Of a stretch of DNA of 64,000 bases, positions 23,160 through 35,034 are shown one piece after another (the stretch's first letter is position 1; every line of letters begins with the position of its first letter). The notes under the pieces were generated by a model that did no database searches, had not been told where the DNA came from, and was given only the letters and a program-made list of their open reading frames with translations. The position numbers were made by a program, and so were the translations under genes. This DNA is from Symbiodinium sp. CCMP2592 (lineage: Eukaryota > Sar > Dinophyceae > Suessiales > Symbiodiniaceae). The stretch is taken from NCBI GenBank assembly GCA_905221615.1, contig CAJNDT010001277.1, positions 1 through 64,000 of the forward strand, in the 5' to 3' direction.

Positions 23160-25470
23160 CCACGTGCGAATAGAATCAGCTGTTCACCGCGGACCGGCGC
23201 TTGCATCAAGTGATTAGATGACAGCGAAAAGGGAGAAGTTTTGGGAGACAGGCCCGATGAGGTGACGGAGAAAGTGGAACAACTACAGATGGACGCAGGA
23301 AAACAATGAACGAAAGAAGGACCAGGCGAAGATCAGGACTGCACCGGGTCCCAGAAAGTACCAGCAAACAACGTCTCTGACTATAGTCTCGAAGATGATC
23401 GTCGCATTGGTCGTAGCATAAAGATCAAGATCCAGGAGATCATTCCTGGGGAGTTTCGCGCCGTCTTCAGACCGATGCCGGAGACCGGCGCTTCCGTCAG
23501 TTGATTGGATGACAGCCAACAGGGAGACGTTTTGGAGACAGGCCCGATGAGGTGACGGAGAAAGTGAAACAACTCCAGATGGACGCAAGAAAACAATGAA
23601 CGAAAGAAGGACCAAGCGAAGATGAGGACTGCACTCTCAGATAATACCACCTACCAGCATCCCGACTGGTCTCGAATATGATCGTCACATCTGCCGCCGC
23701 CGAATAGAATCAGCCGTTCGCCGCGGACCCACGCTTCCATCAACTGATTAGATGTTAGTGAAAAAAAAGACGTTTTGGGAGACAGGCCCGATGGTGACGG
23801 AGAAAGTGGTACAAAACTGCAAATGGACGCAAGAAAAAATGAACGAAAGAAGGACCAGTCGAAGATGAGGACTGCACAAGGTCCCAGAAAGTACCAGCAA
23901 ACAACGTCTCTGACTATAGTCTCGAAGATGATCGTCGCATTGGTCGTAGAATAAAGATCAAGCTCCAGGAGATCATTCCTGGGGAGTTTCGCACCGTCTT
24001 CAGACCGATGCCGCAGACCGGCGCTTCCGTCAGTTGATTGAGTGACAGCGAACAGGGAGACGTTTTGGAGACAGGCCCGATGAGGTGACGGAGAAAGGGA
24101 AACAACTGCAGATGGACGCAAGAAAACAATGAAAGAAAGAAGGACCAAACGAAGATGAGGACTGCACTCTCAGATAATACCAGCGACCAGCATCCCGACT
24201 GCCTCGAATATGATCGTCACATCTGTCGCCGCCGAATAGAATCAGCTGTTCGCCGCGGACCGGCGCTTCCATCAAGTGATTAGAAGACAGCGAGAAGAGG
24301 GACGGAGAAAGTGGAACAACTACAAATGGACGCAAGAAAACAATGAACGAAAGAAGGACCAGGCGAAGATGAGGACTGCACCGGGTCCCAGAAAGTACCA
24401 GCAAACAACGTCTCTGACTATAGTTTCGAAGGTGATCGTCGCATTGGTCGTAGAATAAAGATCAAGCTCCAGGAGATCATTCCTGGGGAGTTTCGCACCG
24501 TCTTCAGACCGATGCCGGAGACCGGCGCTTCCGTCAGTTGATTGGATGACAGCGAACAGCGAGACGTTTTGGAGACAGACCCGATGAGGTGACGGAGAAA
24601 GTAAAACAACTACACATGGACGCAGGAAAACAATGAACGAAAGAAGGACCAGGCGAAGACCAGGACTGCACTCTCCGGGTCCCAGAGAATGCCAGCAAAC
24701 AACGTCTCTGACTATAGTCTCGAAGATGATCGTCGCATTGGTCGTAGCATAAAGATCAAGATCCAGGAGATCATTCCTGGGGAGTTTCGCGCCGTCTTCA
24801 GACCGATGCCGGAGACCGGCGCTTCCGTCAGTTGATTGGATGACAGTGAACAGGGAGACGTTTTGGAGACAGGCCCGATGAGGTGACGCAAGGAAACAAT
24901 GAACGAAAGAAGGACCAGGCGAAGATCAGGACTGCACCGGGCCCCAGAAAGTACCAGCAAACAACGTCTCTAACTATGGTCTCGAAGATGATCGTCGCAT
25001 TGGTCGTAGAATAAAAGATCAAGCTCCAGGAAATCATTCCTGGGGAGTTTCGCACCGTCTTCAGACCGATGCCGGAGACCGGCGCTTCCGTCAGTTGATT
25101 GAGTGACAGCGAACAGGGAGACGTTTTGGAGACAGGCCGTGACGGAGAAAGTGAAACACCTACAGATGGACGCAAGAAAACAATGAAAGAAAGAAGGACC
25201 AGGCGAAGATGAGGACTGCACTCTCAGATAATACCAGCGACCAGCATCCCGACTGGTCTCGAATATGATCGTCACATCTGTCGCCGCCGAATAGAATCAG
25301 CTGTTCGCCGCGGACCGGCGCTTCCATCAACTGGTTAGATGACAGCGAAAAGGGAGGGGTTTTGGGAGATAGGCCCGATGAGGTGACGGAGAAAGTGGAA
25401 CAACTAACTACAAATGGATGCAAGAAAACAGTCAACGAAAGAAGGACCAGGCGAAAATGAGGATGATCTC
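23160..25470. repeat. Satellite array with alternating monomers (higher-order repeat)
   Basis: The box ACCGGCGCTTCC (or close variants) recurs near 23192, 23482, 23727, 24014, 24258, 24518, 24812, 25076 and 25313, giving spacings of about 290, 245, 287, 244, 260, 294, 264 and 237. Two monomer types alternate in the first half: one enters through AGAATCAGCTGTTCGCCGCG, the other through CTTCAGACCGATGCCG; the order loosens after 24500. All share GACGGAGAAAGTG, AACAATGAACGAAAGAAGGA and CCAGCAAACAACGTCTC. The repeated open frames on the minus strand are by-products; they start and stop at variable places and are not a protein family. Confidence 0.9.
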
Positions 25471-25662
25471 CAGCGCAGCCTCCAAAGCGATCTCCAGAGG
25501 CTGATCCCCCGACTTGACTGTTGATTTCCACTGTGATTTCCACTTGAACATGTAATTACTCCTAAGTGCAACTCCGGACCTACGTACACGTAACAAACCC
25601 CGGTGGGCCGGCATATTTCGCCGAAAAACGACAAGGCCCTCATGAGGGAGCTCTTGCCGAAC

Positions 25663-26149
25663 ACAATTGAAGAGATGCGTGTTAAGCCCGCCTTGTCTCA
25701 CATGACTGATGGGTTGTACGATCGTCCAATGCACATGGCTGACATGTTCTCAATGCACTCATGACTGACATGTTTGCAATGCGCTCATGAAAAAGCAGGA
25801 TCTGACAGACATGCCAAATTTACAAGAAAGCTGAAACTTTGAGAGAAACCTTGAAAACCTGCCTGAGTGAAGGTCAGCGGCCAAAAGCATTTTCTAATCT
25901 TGCTGGCTCAGGGGCCCCAGCTGTTTTTCTGCAGGTACACGACAGAACGTCCCCTGTCGCATCAGCATCTCTTAGCAGCCTCGTCTTCGTTGGGCAAGCA
26001 CTGCAAAGGATGTCCTGCCCCCCTGCGAGATAAAATCAGGAAAAAGCAAAAAACAAAAAACAGCAAACAGAAATACAAATTCAAAAAAGCCAGAACCCTA
26101 AAGAAGTGATGCAGAACATGTCGCATGTACAGCAGGATCACACGAACAT
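25663..26149. repeat. 487-bp direct repeat flanking a satellite, right copy
   Basis: Begins ACAATTGAAGAGAT and ends CAGGATCACACGAACAT. Pairs with 22563-23048; the unique sequence outside the two copies differs, so the borders are well defined. Between the satellite and this copy (25471-25662) there is unique sequence with no gene. Confidence 0.9.
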
Positions 26150-26169
26150 AAATAGTCACTCACACTCAC

Positions 26170-26389
26170 CCTGACAGAAACATTGGCACGTTGGCCCAAT
26201 TCGCAGGTTGCAGAATTTTGCTTCGAGGACGCTGCTGTCCGAGCCAGAGGTACATGGCAAGGTCGCCACCCACGAGCTCCTGAAAGGGAAGGCCGGCTGG
26301 GTTGCTCAAAGAATTGCCAGCATAAAGGTTCTCGACTTCTGTGAGTGCGAGCTCTTCATCTCTGTAGAGCCCTTCGCCCCTCAGCGCAA
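26170..26389 (-). CDS. Candidate internal exon, unknown protein
   Basis: The minus strand ends in CTGTCAGG followed by GTGAGTGTG, a strong donor, and starts after TGGGTGGGCAG. The frame includes GLYRDEELALTEVENLYAGN and LPFQELVGGDLAMYLWLGQQ and stays open to the donor. It lies 20 bp from the right copy of the 487-bp repeat, so the gene is either cut by that insertion or has a long intron there. Confidence 0.45.
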
Positions 26390-27273
26390 CTGCCCACCCA
26401 CTTCTGCAGCGGGACACTGCATCCTTCCAATCATGACAGACAGTCGTGTCTCGGTTCGTCAGTCACCACATTTCATTGCGCCGTTTGCGCTTCATAACAC
26501 CTTGACATGTGAAGCCTTCGGGGGAGCTAAGCAGAATTCTAGCTCTTCCCCTACAAGCCCTTCCAGGAAGTCAGGACCGAATTTGCGGCAACAACTTGCT
26601 AGCTCTTGCAATCTTAAAGCCATTTCCTGACCGATCCATATTATGATGAACAAGGCTCCTGCAGCTCACCCAAACGCTTTTCCCAAGCGCGAGCTGCGCA
26701 TCGCGGCCTCCATTTCAGGAAGGTGTTTGTGCGGGGTTGTTTGGTCAGTTGAACATCCGACCTCGACTCCGCACCATGCTCGGGGAGTTGCTGAGCAGCT
26801 CTGCAAAACCCCCTGGCGTCGACATCGGAAGGAGATTTCGTGAACACCTGCAATACCGCCGGACTCTGCCTCCAAAGAAAACCTCAGACACACATGCCAA
26901 AAGCCTCGACCTGCGGAACCAAAGCGAGCCATGTGAGTTCGTGACTGAGATGGAGCATACTGGCAGCATCACCGTGAGCCTCACGCCAAGGCTGCGCTCT
27001 GGTATGCCAAGCTTGAATCCAAGGTCAAACCGGGGAGCTTGCATCTCGCATCACATGCTGCAGCCTAGGAGTCCCAACAGAATCTGCATTCATCCATCAA
27101 TCTTCCTAAGCAACAAGGGTCTCCGAATTGTGGCTGGGTAGCACATACAGCTCCAAGCCGCTGCAAAGCCACCGATCTCGCCAAGAAACAGCACCTGGCG
27201 GCCACCCGGTGAACAGATGTAGAAGCCATTGCCGAAAAGAGCACCAGTCTGGGCTAAGCACAATCAGATACAC
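26390..27273 (-). other. Gene region, exon structure unresolved
   Basis: A possible donor (GTTTGG then GTGAGC) on the minus strand lies at about 26667, after HLPEMEAAMRSSRLGKAF. A further open block runs 27044-26880. No family recognised. Confidence 0.3.
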
Positions 27274-27505
27274 CAAGCCACGCCTTCGAGGCTAAGCCAA
27301 ACATGGCTGTTGCAGACCTATTCTGCTTCAATGAAATTTCGCCTCGAGCCCTGCAGGCCTTCACCAAGCACAGTTCCACAGCATACCACATTGCCTGCAA
27401 GAGTTTGTCGCACACAGGACTACTGCATACCCGCATCACTTCAGCATCGGTTACCCTTTCCCCACCTTTCCGGCTGAAAGCATGTACATAGGCAAGATCA
27501 AGAGC
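27274..27505 (-). CDS. Candidate internal exon, unknown protein
   Basis: Starts after the acceptor ATCTGCACCCAG and runs about 77 codons (ALDLAYVHAFSRKGGERV, then VCDKLLQAMWYAVELCLVKA) to a GTGTAT donor. Balanced composition and a clean acceptor make it one of the better exon candidates in this cluster. Confidence 0.45.
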
Positions 27506-27619
27506 CTGGGTGCAGATGCTGACAAGTAATATAAACTGGAAGGGGAGGGCGAGCGTCACTGCAGGATAAACTGGAAAGCAATAGCAAGAGTTGCAGCCAA
27601 GGACCGGAGAACTCCCCGA

Positions 27620-27819
27620 CCTGCTCGCGGACAGCTTGAATCGCACATACCGTGCAGTCGGTAGCCTCCTTGCGGGCAAACATGAGCAGGAAGCAACACG
27701 ACCTGGCCGGACACATAAGCACGCAGAACTCGATGCCTGAAAGGTCCATGTTGGGGACTTGCGGATGTCTAGAGTAAACGGCGTGATACTGGAAGCCCAC
27801 GGGTTGCAGGTTTTCAGCT
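27620..27819 (-). CDS. Candidate exon, Cys-rich, unknown protein
   Basis: Coding-like frame including NLQPVGFQYHAVYSRHPQVP and FARKEATDCTVCAIQAVREQ, starting after GCTGTAAAG on the minus strand; the right border may be the GTCGGG after CAG. Borders are approximate. No family recognised. Confidence 0.35.
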
Positions 27820-28047
27820 TTACAGCATTTTACAGCCAGTTGACAACAGAAACGGCGAAACAGATGTCTATCCAGATTTTGACTAGCACAAAATGGGGGT
27901 CGTCTCAGCCTGCGACAAGAGAACACGATCCACTCAAGCGCCTGTGCTCACACCTATTCTTCGAGCATGTCGGCAAATAATCACCACGTTGTCGTGCTGG
28001 CTGGAGTGCGCCGTTCGACTCATGTTATCTCATGTTGCGTGCCATCG

Positions 28048-28315
28048 TCAAGAGTCCAAGAAACCTGACTTGCGAAGTGCGACATCAGCTGCCTGCAAGA
28101 CTGGACCACCTGCATGTCCTGCTTTATCGTCCTTGCCGGAGTCTGCTGACACATGTTTTGGCTCCACACCGGCCACTTCCAAGGACCCTGCATCCTTGAA
28201 CACGTGCATCAAGGCATCGTGGAGGGGCTGCAGCGAGTCTTCCTTCCCAGCAAGTGTGCCACAGGTTTGAATTCCTTCCTGCCATATCGAGACAAGCTGA
28301 GCCGGCGGCAATTTC
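28048..28315 (-). CDS. Candidate exon, unknown protein
   Basis: Starts after GCTTGCACAG on the minus strand and reads 88 codons (KLPPAQLVSIWQEGIQTC, DSLQPLHDALMHVFKDAG) to a TGA at 28048. It may end earlier at a donor. Same strand as the exons at 26.2-27.8 kb, so probably the same gene. Confidence 0.4.
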
Positions 28316-30253
28316 CTGTGCAAGCATATCAGCAACCGTGTACATCCCACTTGCTGCATACTGAAGCGGCCTCTGCTGCTTTCTGAATGGAGCCCAGAGG
28401 CGTCCTTATTTGGGCAGTGCGGCATTCAGCCACGGCAGGCCGCAGCAACTTATGTCTGTCGATAATGATCGATAGAACGTGGGGAGTATTAGAACCGGTG
28501 CCCTTGGCCGACGGCGTGACAGGTTCCTTGCTGTGGCCTTCCGAACATCTCATGCTGTTCTTGTTGTCCTTGTGGCTTTATAGCTTGACCTCATGTTGTC
28601 CTTGCTTCTAGGCATGGTCTAATGTAGTAGTCGCGGCATGATCCCTGATCTGTCATGATTCCCGTCATGATCCAAGATGATCATACTGGTACCAGGAGGC
28701 CGCACAAGTAAACACGCCGAAAAACGTGGCCAGTTCAAGGAGCCCCTTTTTAATTTTGAAATACGTTCCGGTTTCCTGAGATCCCCTGCGCGTGGTCGCC
28801 TGGTTTGGTTGTATGTTCAGGTCTGTCCCATTTGGAAACTACTTGTTGTGCAAAGCTTTCTCTTGTTGCATTTCCAGACCCTGTCGCATCCTGTGCACAT
28901 CCGTCTTCCAGCTTCTGCGAACAGGAACCCCGTGCAACCATCTGCAATCGCTGGTCATTCATAACCTGACAACAAGTTAACCTTTATTAACATCGCGATT
29001 CTAACCTCTTCATGTTTGAGCATCTTGGAAGCTGCAAAAACTGTAAACACTGTAAACTTAAAACACTGAAACGCTTCTATCCGAGGCCTGCTGGCTGCTG
29101 GCAGCTGAAACTAGGGCCCATACAAGCCGAAGAAAGTGGAGAACCTGCCTGGCAGTCTGACAGCTGTGCATGTAAACAGCAGCGTCTGCACCCACCTGAT
29201 ATCTGGCCAAAACTTCCGGCAATGAAGGTAAGAGAGCGTGCGGGCATTTTCCTAAGTGGCACACGGAACAGCGCTGGGGATTACCGCATCCTCTTAGCAT
29301 GCTGCCAATCGAAGCGATAAGCGTACTCGAGGTGGCCGTTCATGCGCACAGGTGGCTCCTGTCATGGCAGGACAGAACAGCTGTCAATCCTTGCGTTGCA
29401 ACCTACGGCTACGGCATCATCGGAATATTCAAGCTCACAAGCAGATCTTCCTCCTCAAGCCTTCCGCCAGCTGCAATGGCCATCATGTTCTCGGGAACCT
29501 AGAGCTGCGACAAAGTCTGAGATAGTCTGAGCGTAAAAAGATTGACACCAACGGAGCATGAACAGTTCTCAGGCACAACATCGCACAACCGTGTGCTCTG
29601 ACTGACTTGGGGACACGCCCAAAGGCGCAGCAAGTAGCTGGAACGTACGGCCTGTTCATCCATGCCTGAGCGGCGTTTCAACATGTCCTCTGACCCGAAC
29701 GAAGGAGAAAGCGTGATCAACAGGGATCAGAGCAACTCGGGCTGAGAAGTGTTTCTGCAGCATGATCTTGGAGTGCAGACATATACAAACCAAGGTACTC
29801 GACTCGTTATATGTGCCGCACAGGTGACATCGTGATTACACTGCATCGAGAATAGTACGAGGCCTTGATGTTGACTATTCTGCGTAAGAACCGAAAGTAA
29901 TAAGCATCCACTCTAGCAGTTTGTCAGTTCGGGGAAGGGTGTCCAGGTCAAAAATTAGGGCAGGGATGAATACCGACTGAAAAGTTCTGAGTTTTGTTCG
30001 TCTCGGCAGAGAGCTGTTCCAGACTTAAGCGGAGTTTCTTGTATGCGGTTTCTGCTAGTGCCACTCTGTGTCTAAATGCTGCTTCAAAAGGTTACTGATC
30101 ATGGTTCGTGTGCGGCATGTGCTGCAAGGCCTCTCTGTGAACTGATCCGCTACCAGTACCTTCCCACGAACCCTCATGACACCTTTTCAGCGAATGTCAA
30201 TCTCAGAAACTGTTTCCTGCGAAGCTCTGCCAGTATGCTACTGACTTAGCAGC
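28316..30253. other. No firm gene; isolated coding-like blocks on both strands
   Basis: On the plus strand about 29105-29228 reads LKLGPIQAEESGEPAW up to LPAMK and ends at AAG then GTAAGA, a good donor. On the minus strand 28962-28750 is also open. These cannot both be real exons of one gene. Confidence 0.3.
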
Positions 30254-30619
30254 TTAGCAATTGTTACAGCTGCTACAGAGCATTAGGCACCATTCTTTTT
30301 CAAGACCTTGACAATGCTTTCTTTGTCGGACAATGGCCACTGCTTGGAGGATTGCCTGCCTAACAGCCGGAAGTGGAAGGTAAACAAGCTCTTCCCGAAA
30401 ATTCCTCACTTCATGGTCCGCCAAAGTCGTGTTTCCAGGTACACAGACATGATGCTGACCTGCCAGCATCGCTAGACCACCATAGATGCTATGTCGTTGA
30501 TTTCGGAGGTGGTCCCAACTCTCCATGCACACGACGAAGCGGGGAAGGTTCCCTGGCATGAGTTCCACCACCGCAGAACCTAGGAGCAGGACACATTCCA
30601 GAGAAGAACCACTCAGTCC
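30254..30619 (-). CDS. GT61 glycosyltransferase, C-terminal exon
   Basis: Frame of 121 codons ending in TAA at 30254. It contains LLGSAVVELMPGNLPRF followed by SIYGGLAMLAGQHHVCV, the segment that follows the HGAG motif in GT61 (DUF563) transferases, where a conserved VxEL strand and a Tyr-containing helix close the nucleotide-sugar site. The start is set after GTTGAG so that the phase matches the preceding exon; an alternative acceptor is CTCCTAG 36 bases further in. The last 15 residues (EKEWCLMLCSSCNNC) may be intron read-through if a further exon exists. Confidence 0.65.
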   Translation of the reverse strand, partial: GLSGSSLECVLLLGSAVVELMPGNLPRFVVCMESWDHLRNQRHSIYGGLAMLAGQHHVCVPGNTTLADHEVRNFREELVYLPLPAVRQAILQAVAIVRQRKHCQGLEKEWCLMLCSSCNNC

Positions 30620-30860
30620 CTCAACTCTTTTGCGCGGTCTCATGGAATGAAACCAATCCTATGTCCTATGGTAGTTTGGGCAGCCATGGCTGTGGGGAAA
30701 GAGGAGCAACCCACTGGACATGGTGGGGACATCGTCTCGCTGTCTGAGCAGGCTCAATAGCAGGCAGATGCAGCAGATTTACATGCTACCGAAACTTAGA
30801 GCGTCTGCGAAGAATGCTCAGTACATCCAAAAGTCCAAATGGGACCACCTTCAAACCTAC

Positions 30861-30938
30861 CTTCCCAGCTGAATGACCAGTCTCCATAGCCACCATCCAA
30901 GCGAGACCAGCTCCATGGGCCCCAACGAGGACGCTTGT
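30861..30938 (-). CDS. GT61 glycosyltransferase, 26-codon exon with the HGAG motif
   Basis: Reads TSVLVGAHGAGLAWMVAMET and GHSAGK. The HGAG motif preceded by a hydrophobic strand is the signature of GT61 enzymes such as plant xylan transferases and EOGT. The right border is AAG followed by GTAGGT on the minus strand, an excellent donor. The left border follows ACACCAAG. Joined directly to the upstream exon, exactly nine residues separate the family's EQ pair from LVGAHGAG, as I recall in other GT61 proteins, which supports the join. Confidence 0.75.
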
Positions 30939-31959
30939 CTTGGTGTCAAAACTGTGTCAAACACTAACCGAATCAAAACTGACAATAGACGGGGCGGACA
31001 CGAGCGCGTGCGCTTCTCGGGACGGCTACCGTTGCGCAGATGCTTTGCTCTTGCATTTTCTTTGCCGAACCCGGCTCCATCTCTCAAGATACGTCAAAGA
31101 ACCCATGCATCCTGGACCTCCAGGAAAGCTCTTTCGGACGTTGCTAGGGACAGCACCAACATGGTTTGCAAGATTAGAGCAGGGGAGGCCTGTCGGCCCA
31201 AGTGAGCAGGACGACGGCGCATGCCGTTCTCCATCTCTTTGCTGCAACGGCCCACGTGATTCCAATCGACACACTGCCCCCTTCCCACGTGACTCCATCT
31301 ACTTCTGAATCAAAGTTACTCGCTACCACTCGTTGGGACGGGAGACATGCTCCTATTCCAATACTGCTCCAACCACCGAAGCCGTCGCATTCTTGTTGTG
31401 CTTAAAGGATTCTGCGATACTCCTTTGGGTGTCTCGCGAGACTACTCCAGCATCTCGCTGATCTCTGAACTGCCCCAGGGTTCTCTGACGGCTTTCCGAG
31501 ACTAGCCGACTCATCTATCCCCCGATTGTCTCCCGCCCTGCTGTACTATCTCCTAGACGCTAAGGGATAATTTTCACACAGCTCGAGCAAAAACAGTACT
31601 TGCAAGTTAAGGTGATCGAAAAGGTGAAGAAATATGTGGTTCAATATCATTTAATAGTATATATATATATATGATAATGCCCATCAGATTACGGATGAAC
31701 CAATTGATATTATTTGTTTGGGTGATAATGGTTATATATTGTGAGGGAAATGTTTGGTATCGAGCTTCATAGGTGAAGTCCGAGTAGTGTAAACGTAATA
31801 ACATGAAGATCTCGCAGGACATTCTCGCAGTGACGGCAGAAACACCCAAAGTAAGCGCGCGATGATTTGGGCTGTACTTGTTGGGATCCCAATGCATCAC
31901 TCTTGCCTGATAAGACTGCTTTGGAACTTCGTGCCCGAGTTTAACTGAAGCATTGCGGC
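30939..31959 (-). other. Candidate intron of the GT61 gene
   Basis: About 1.02 kb, with a GC donor (CAG then GCCGCA) and AAG acceptor. It contains a TA microsatellite at 31661-31673 and an AT-rich stretch at about 31600-31760. No coding matter is seen in it. Confidence 0.5.
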
Positions 31960-33822
31960 CTGTGCAACCAAGGAGAATTGCTCCAAGAGCGCATGCTTTT
32001 CCAGTTGCTGCCAGTCCGTGACAAAACCATGGCTGCGACGAAGGGCCCTGAGCATGTGGCCCAAGTTCACGATGTGACGTGGTTGCCCCTTCCCTCGCTG
32101 TATGATCAGCACACGCGGGAAGGATCCACTCTCCGTGTTGAGCTGTCTTCTGTCCATACCGACAGCAGTTTGCAAGGCCCTGCGAAACACTTCGACATCT
32201 TGGCGTGTGACCTGTGGGGTAACCAGATCATATCGGAAGGAGCGAAATCCAACCGAGGCTTCTGCAAAGCACGACATGTTCCCCTCGTGCGCGACGAAGC
32301 GCACGGGATTGCTCGACAACAGCTGTAGGATCACTCCATGAAAGGCAGCAAACCTTTCGGTGTCGCTGCCGGGCAGTTCGACTTCCCATCGCTGTCCATT
32401 TCTAGACCTGCTGTCAAACACAACCCCCACGTGTATCTTGGACGGGTCCCAGCCATGTTCTTGTTTGTGCACCAAGGCAGGTACCCACCAATGAAGTGCA
32501 TGCCACAAATTTGGGTAAGGCGTGCCAACCGGAACAATAAACAGCTCGCCAGATGTGCCGCGACCAATGGGGAACTGATCTTCCGGGTCCAATACATTGA
32601 TCCACTCGGCGCTGTGAAATGCACCGAACTCGGAGCACAACGCAGTAGCAGCACCTTCAAAGTCTTGAGGTCGAACATGGATCTTTCCGAAACCGAGGCA
32701 AGCCCCCGAAAGTGTCCTTGGACCTCTGCACTGCCTTCGGCTCCAGGGCAACAGCCGGTTTGCAAACTGCGGGCGAGGCGCAGGTCTCCAAGCAAGTCTG
32801 CTCACAGCTTCCGCCGGTGCTAGAAGCGCATCATCATCACCCCCGGTCACCAGCCCCACAATGCGGGCGACATTGTAGAGCACGTCTTCCGCCGACACAT
32901 CCCAAACCTGCTGATCTAAGCAGTCATCCCACGGTGCTGCTACAAGTAGTGCAAATGAGAGGAGGTAGAGCTCCAGAGCTCTTGCCCATTGCCTCTGAAT
33001 TAAGCAAGCCTGTGCAATGGCGATGTTCATTGCCACATCGCCAGCTGCACAATTCGTCTTCGACAGGGTCCCCACCAAGCTGGACAGTGCCAGAAACATC
33101 TCCTCAGAATCGACACACGACTGCGTCACAGACAAATGGTGTGCTTGCTGATTCGGGTCCACAAGTGACTCCAAGAAAAGTGGGTGATGCAGCCAGAGCC
33201 GTTTGACATTGTCGCGGGCAGCAAGAAGCATGTCGTAACCTTGGCCTGCGCATGAACATATCTCATATTGCCCACCCCGAGCCAAATCTATCGAATGACG
33301 TAGCCGCCGCCAAGCTCGAGCTTCCTGCTTTGCGAGCCACTTCGTTGCTGGAGTTGGCACAAGTTCTGGCGGAAGTCCCCGTGCTAGTGACCTGCTGTCG
33401 CGTAAGGTCACGCGGGCAGCATAATGAACCAGCAGCTTGGCAATGGCTGGCAAGAGCTTTTCAGACAAATCAACAGATTTTTGCAAGGGTTTGCATAACC
33501 TCTTCAAGTAGTTGGTGGCACGTTGATGGACAGCAAGCATCTTGTGACGCGGTAAACCGCTCCGCCTTCCATTGGCGCGAGGTCGACGAGCGGAACATGT
33601 GCCACCATGGCAAATGAGTCTCACCGCATAAGCGGGCGAAGGCGGCAACCAGGATTTGCGAAACTGATCCAGCTCGTGCCGGAGTTCGGCGGTTGGAACC
33701 AGGCAGCATCTTTCAAACGAAAACCTCTCATCGAAACAGTGGCGGTGCTGCCCGTAGCAGCAAGTCGCAAATGAATAGCCATCGGACCAGCACCCGGTAT
33801 CCCGCTGCATACTGAAGTGCAT
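31960..33822 (-). CDS. GT61 (DUF563) glycosyltransferase, large N-terminal and central exon
   Basis: About 621 codons from ATG at 33822. The N-terminus holds two Cys clusters, CWSDGYSFATCC and CFDERFSFERCC, a short repeated motif I associate with secreted or Golgi-lumenal dinoflagellate proteins. A helical region follows (SEEMFLALSSLVGTLSKTN, WARALELYLLSFALLVAA). The C-terminal third is the start of the transferase: NLWHALHWWVPALVHKQE, then FPRVLIIQRGKGQPRHIVNL (the family's Arg-rich strand) and LEKHALLEQFSLVAQ, where the frame must be spliced to the HGAG exon; without splicing it runs to a stop at 31897. The enzyme would transfer a sugar from a nucleotide sugar in the secretory pathway; donor and acceptor cannot be told. 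No signal peptide is visible at this Met, so an upstream exon may be missing. Confidence 0.75.
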
Positions 33823-34739
33823 GAGTCCTTAATCCTTATCGAACTTTGAACTCCTTGTTTTCGTTCACGAGATCTATTCACCCCGGCTGAGGCTGCGGAA
33901 TGCCCGAACCAAACCTATGATTACGTCCGCTCATGTCGATGCATGCCGAACCGTGCATAAGGCAAATGAGAGACGGCTTTGTTTTGGTGTTGATAAGTTG
34001 ACGATTTATGAGGCCCGAGCACGGGAAGAGTGCGCTCGCCCAGCCAGGCTGGTCCTGCTAAGGGCACCACCCCACTGCAGGCGAAAGGGCGCACTCTTCT
34101 GCTTGCATCCGCTTGCGGTATCCGCGGCACACAGTGGCACTTCGGTGGCAAACATGAAGCGCAGTTCCGCATTGACTTTCATTGGGTCAAAACTGATAGC
34201 AAGCAGTTTTGAGTTCCTTGACGCTTCTTGGCCTGACGTACGGATACTCTCAAACCGCCGTAAACGGCCCTTCCACATACAACACAAAACCATCAAGCTG
34301 GGCTGCAGGACGTGCTCGAGAGAGGAAGCAAAACGGCATAAGATGATGAGTCAGAGTCAGCTACGCTGCCACCTCCTACCCCAGATACTGGTGGTGACGG
34401 CTGCGCATCCTGCGTCATGGCTATTTGTGCATCGTCATCGTCGCTGCCATCCATCCATATCCTTGCATGGTCTGTGTGGGCAAGGTTGCATGCCAAAGCT
34501 AGCCACGCCCGGTAGGGCTGCGACAAAGCAGTTGAGCCAGGAAGAACTCTGTACTTGACCTGCTTTCGTGACAAGCAACATGTGATCTCAAACAGCCAGT
34601 TGGAGCCTGCAACCTTGTGCTGTAGAGTTGTCCGGACTGCCATGCTTCTGGTGGCACCAAAACCTTGGCTGTTGGGAAACAAACAAGGCCTGCTGATGCC
34701 GTGCACTGGCATAGGCATGGACCCTCATCATCTGTGAAC

Positions 34740-34875
34740 CCTCGAGAGCGGCAAAGCCGGCGGGAAGATACTTATCCAGGATGAAGTCCAGCCTGCCATT
34801 AAGAGGAGGCGCATTTTGCTTTGTTGCAGCTGCACGGGGCCTCAAATCTGTGCCCTCTACATGTACATCAAGAAT
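34740..34875 (-). CDS. Candidate internal exon, unknown protein
   Basis: Follows GTGCCTTCAG on the minus strand and reads ILDVHVEGTDLRPRAAATKQ, then GRLDFILDKYLPAGFAALE, ending at G then GTTCAC. Clean open frame with balanced composition. Part of the cluster at 34-38.6 kb. Confidence 0.45.
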
Positions 34876-34998
34876 CTGAAGGCACCTTAGGACATCCGTG
34901 CAGGCTGCCAACTGATGCTAAGTCGTCTGAACGCCTTTGGGTCCCAGCTCATTGATGTGCAAGCAAATCTCAGGCGCAGCCTCTTCGATCGGTGCTCG

Positions 34999-35034
34999 GT
35001 GCGTGCGTGCGTGCGTGGGTGTGTGTGTGTGGGG
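34999..35034. repeat. (GTGC)n/(GT)n microsatellite
   Basis: GTGCGTGCGTGCGTGC followed by GT repeats. Confidence 0.9.

Noticed and set aside
23283..25543. Family of repeated small proteins
   Set aside because: Open frames arise from satellite monomers; starts and stops shift between units.
22563..26149. LTR retrotransposon
   Set aside because: The direct repeats lack TG...CA ends, and no primer-binding site, polypurine tract or coding region lies between them.
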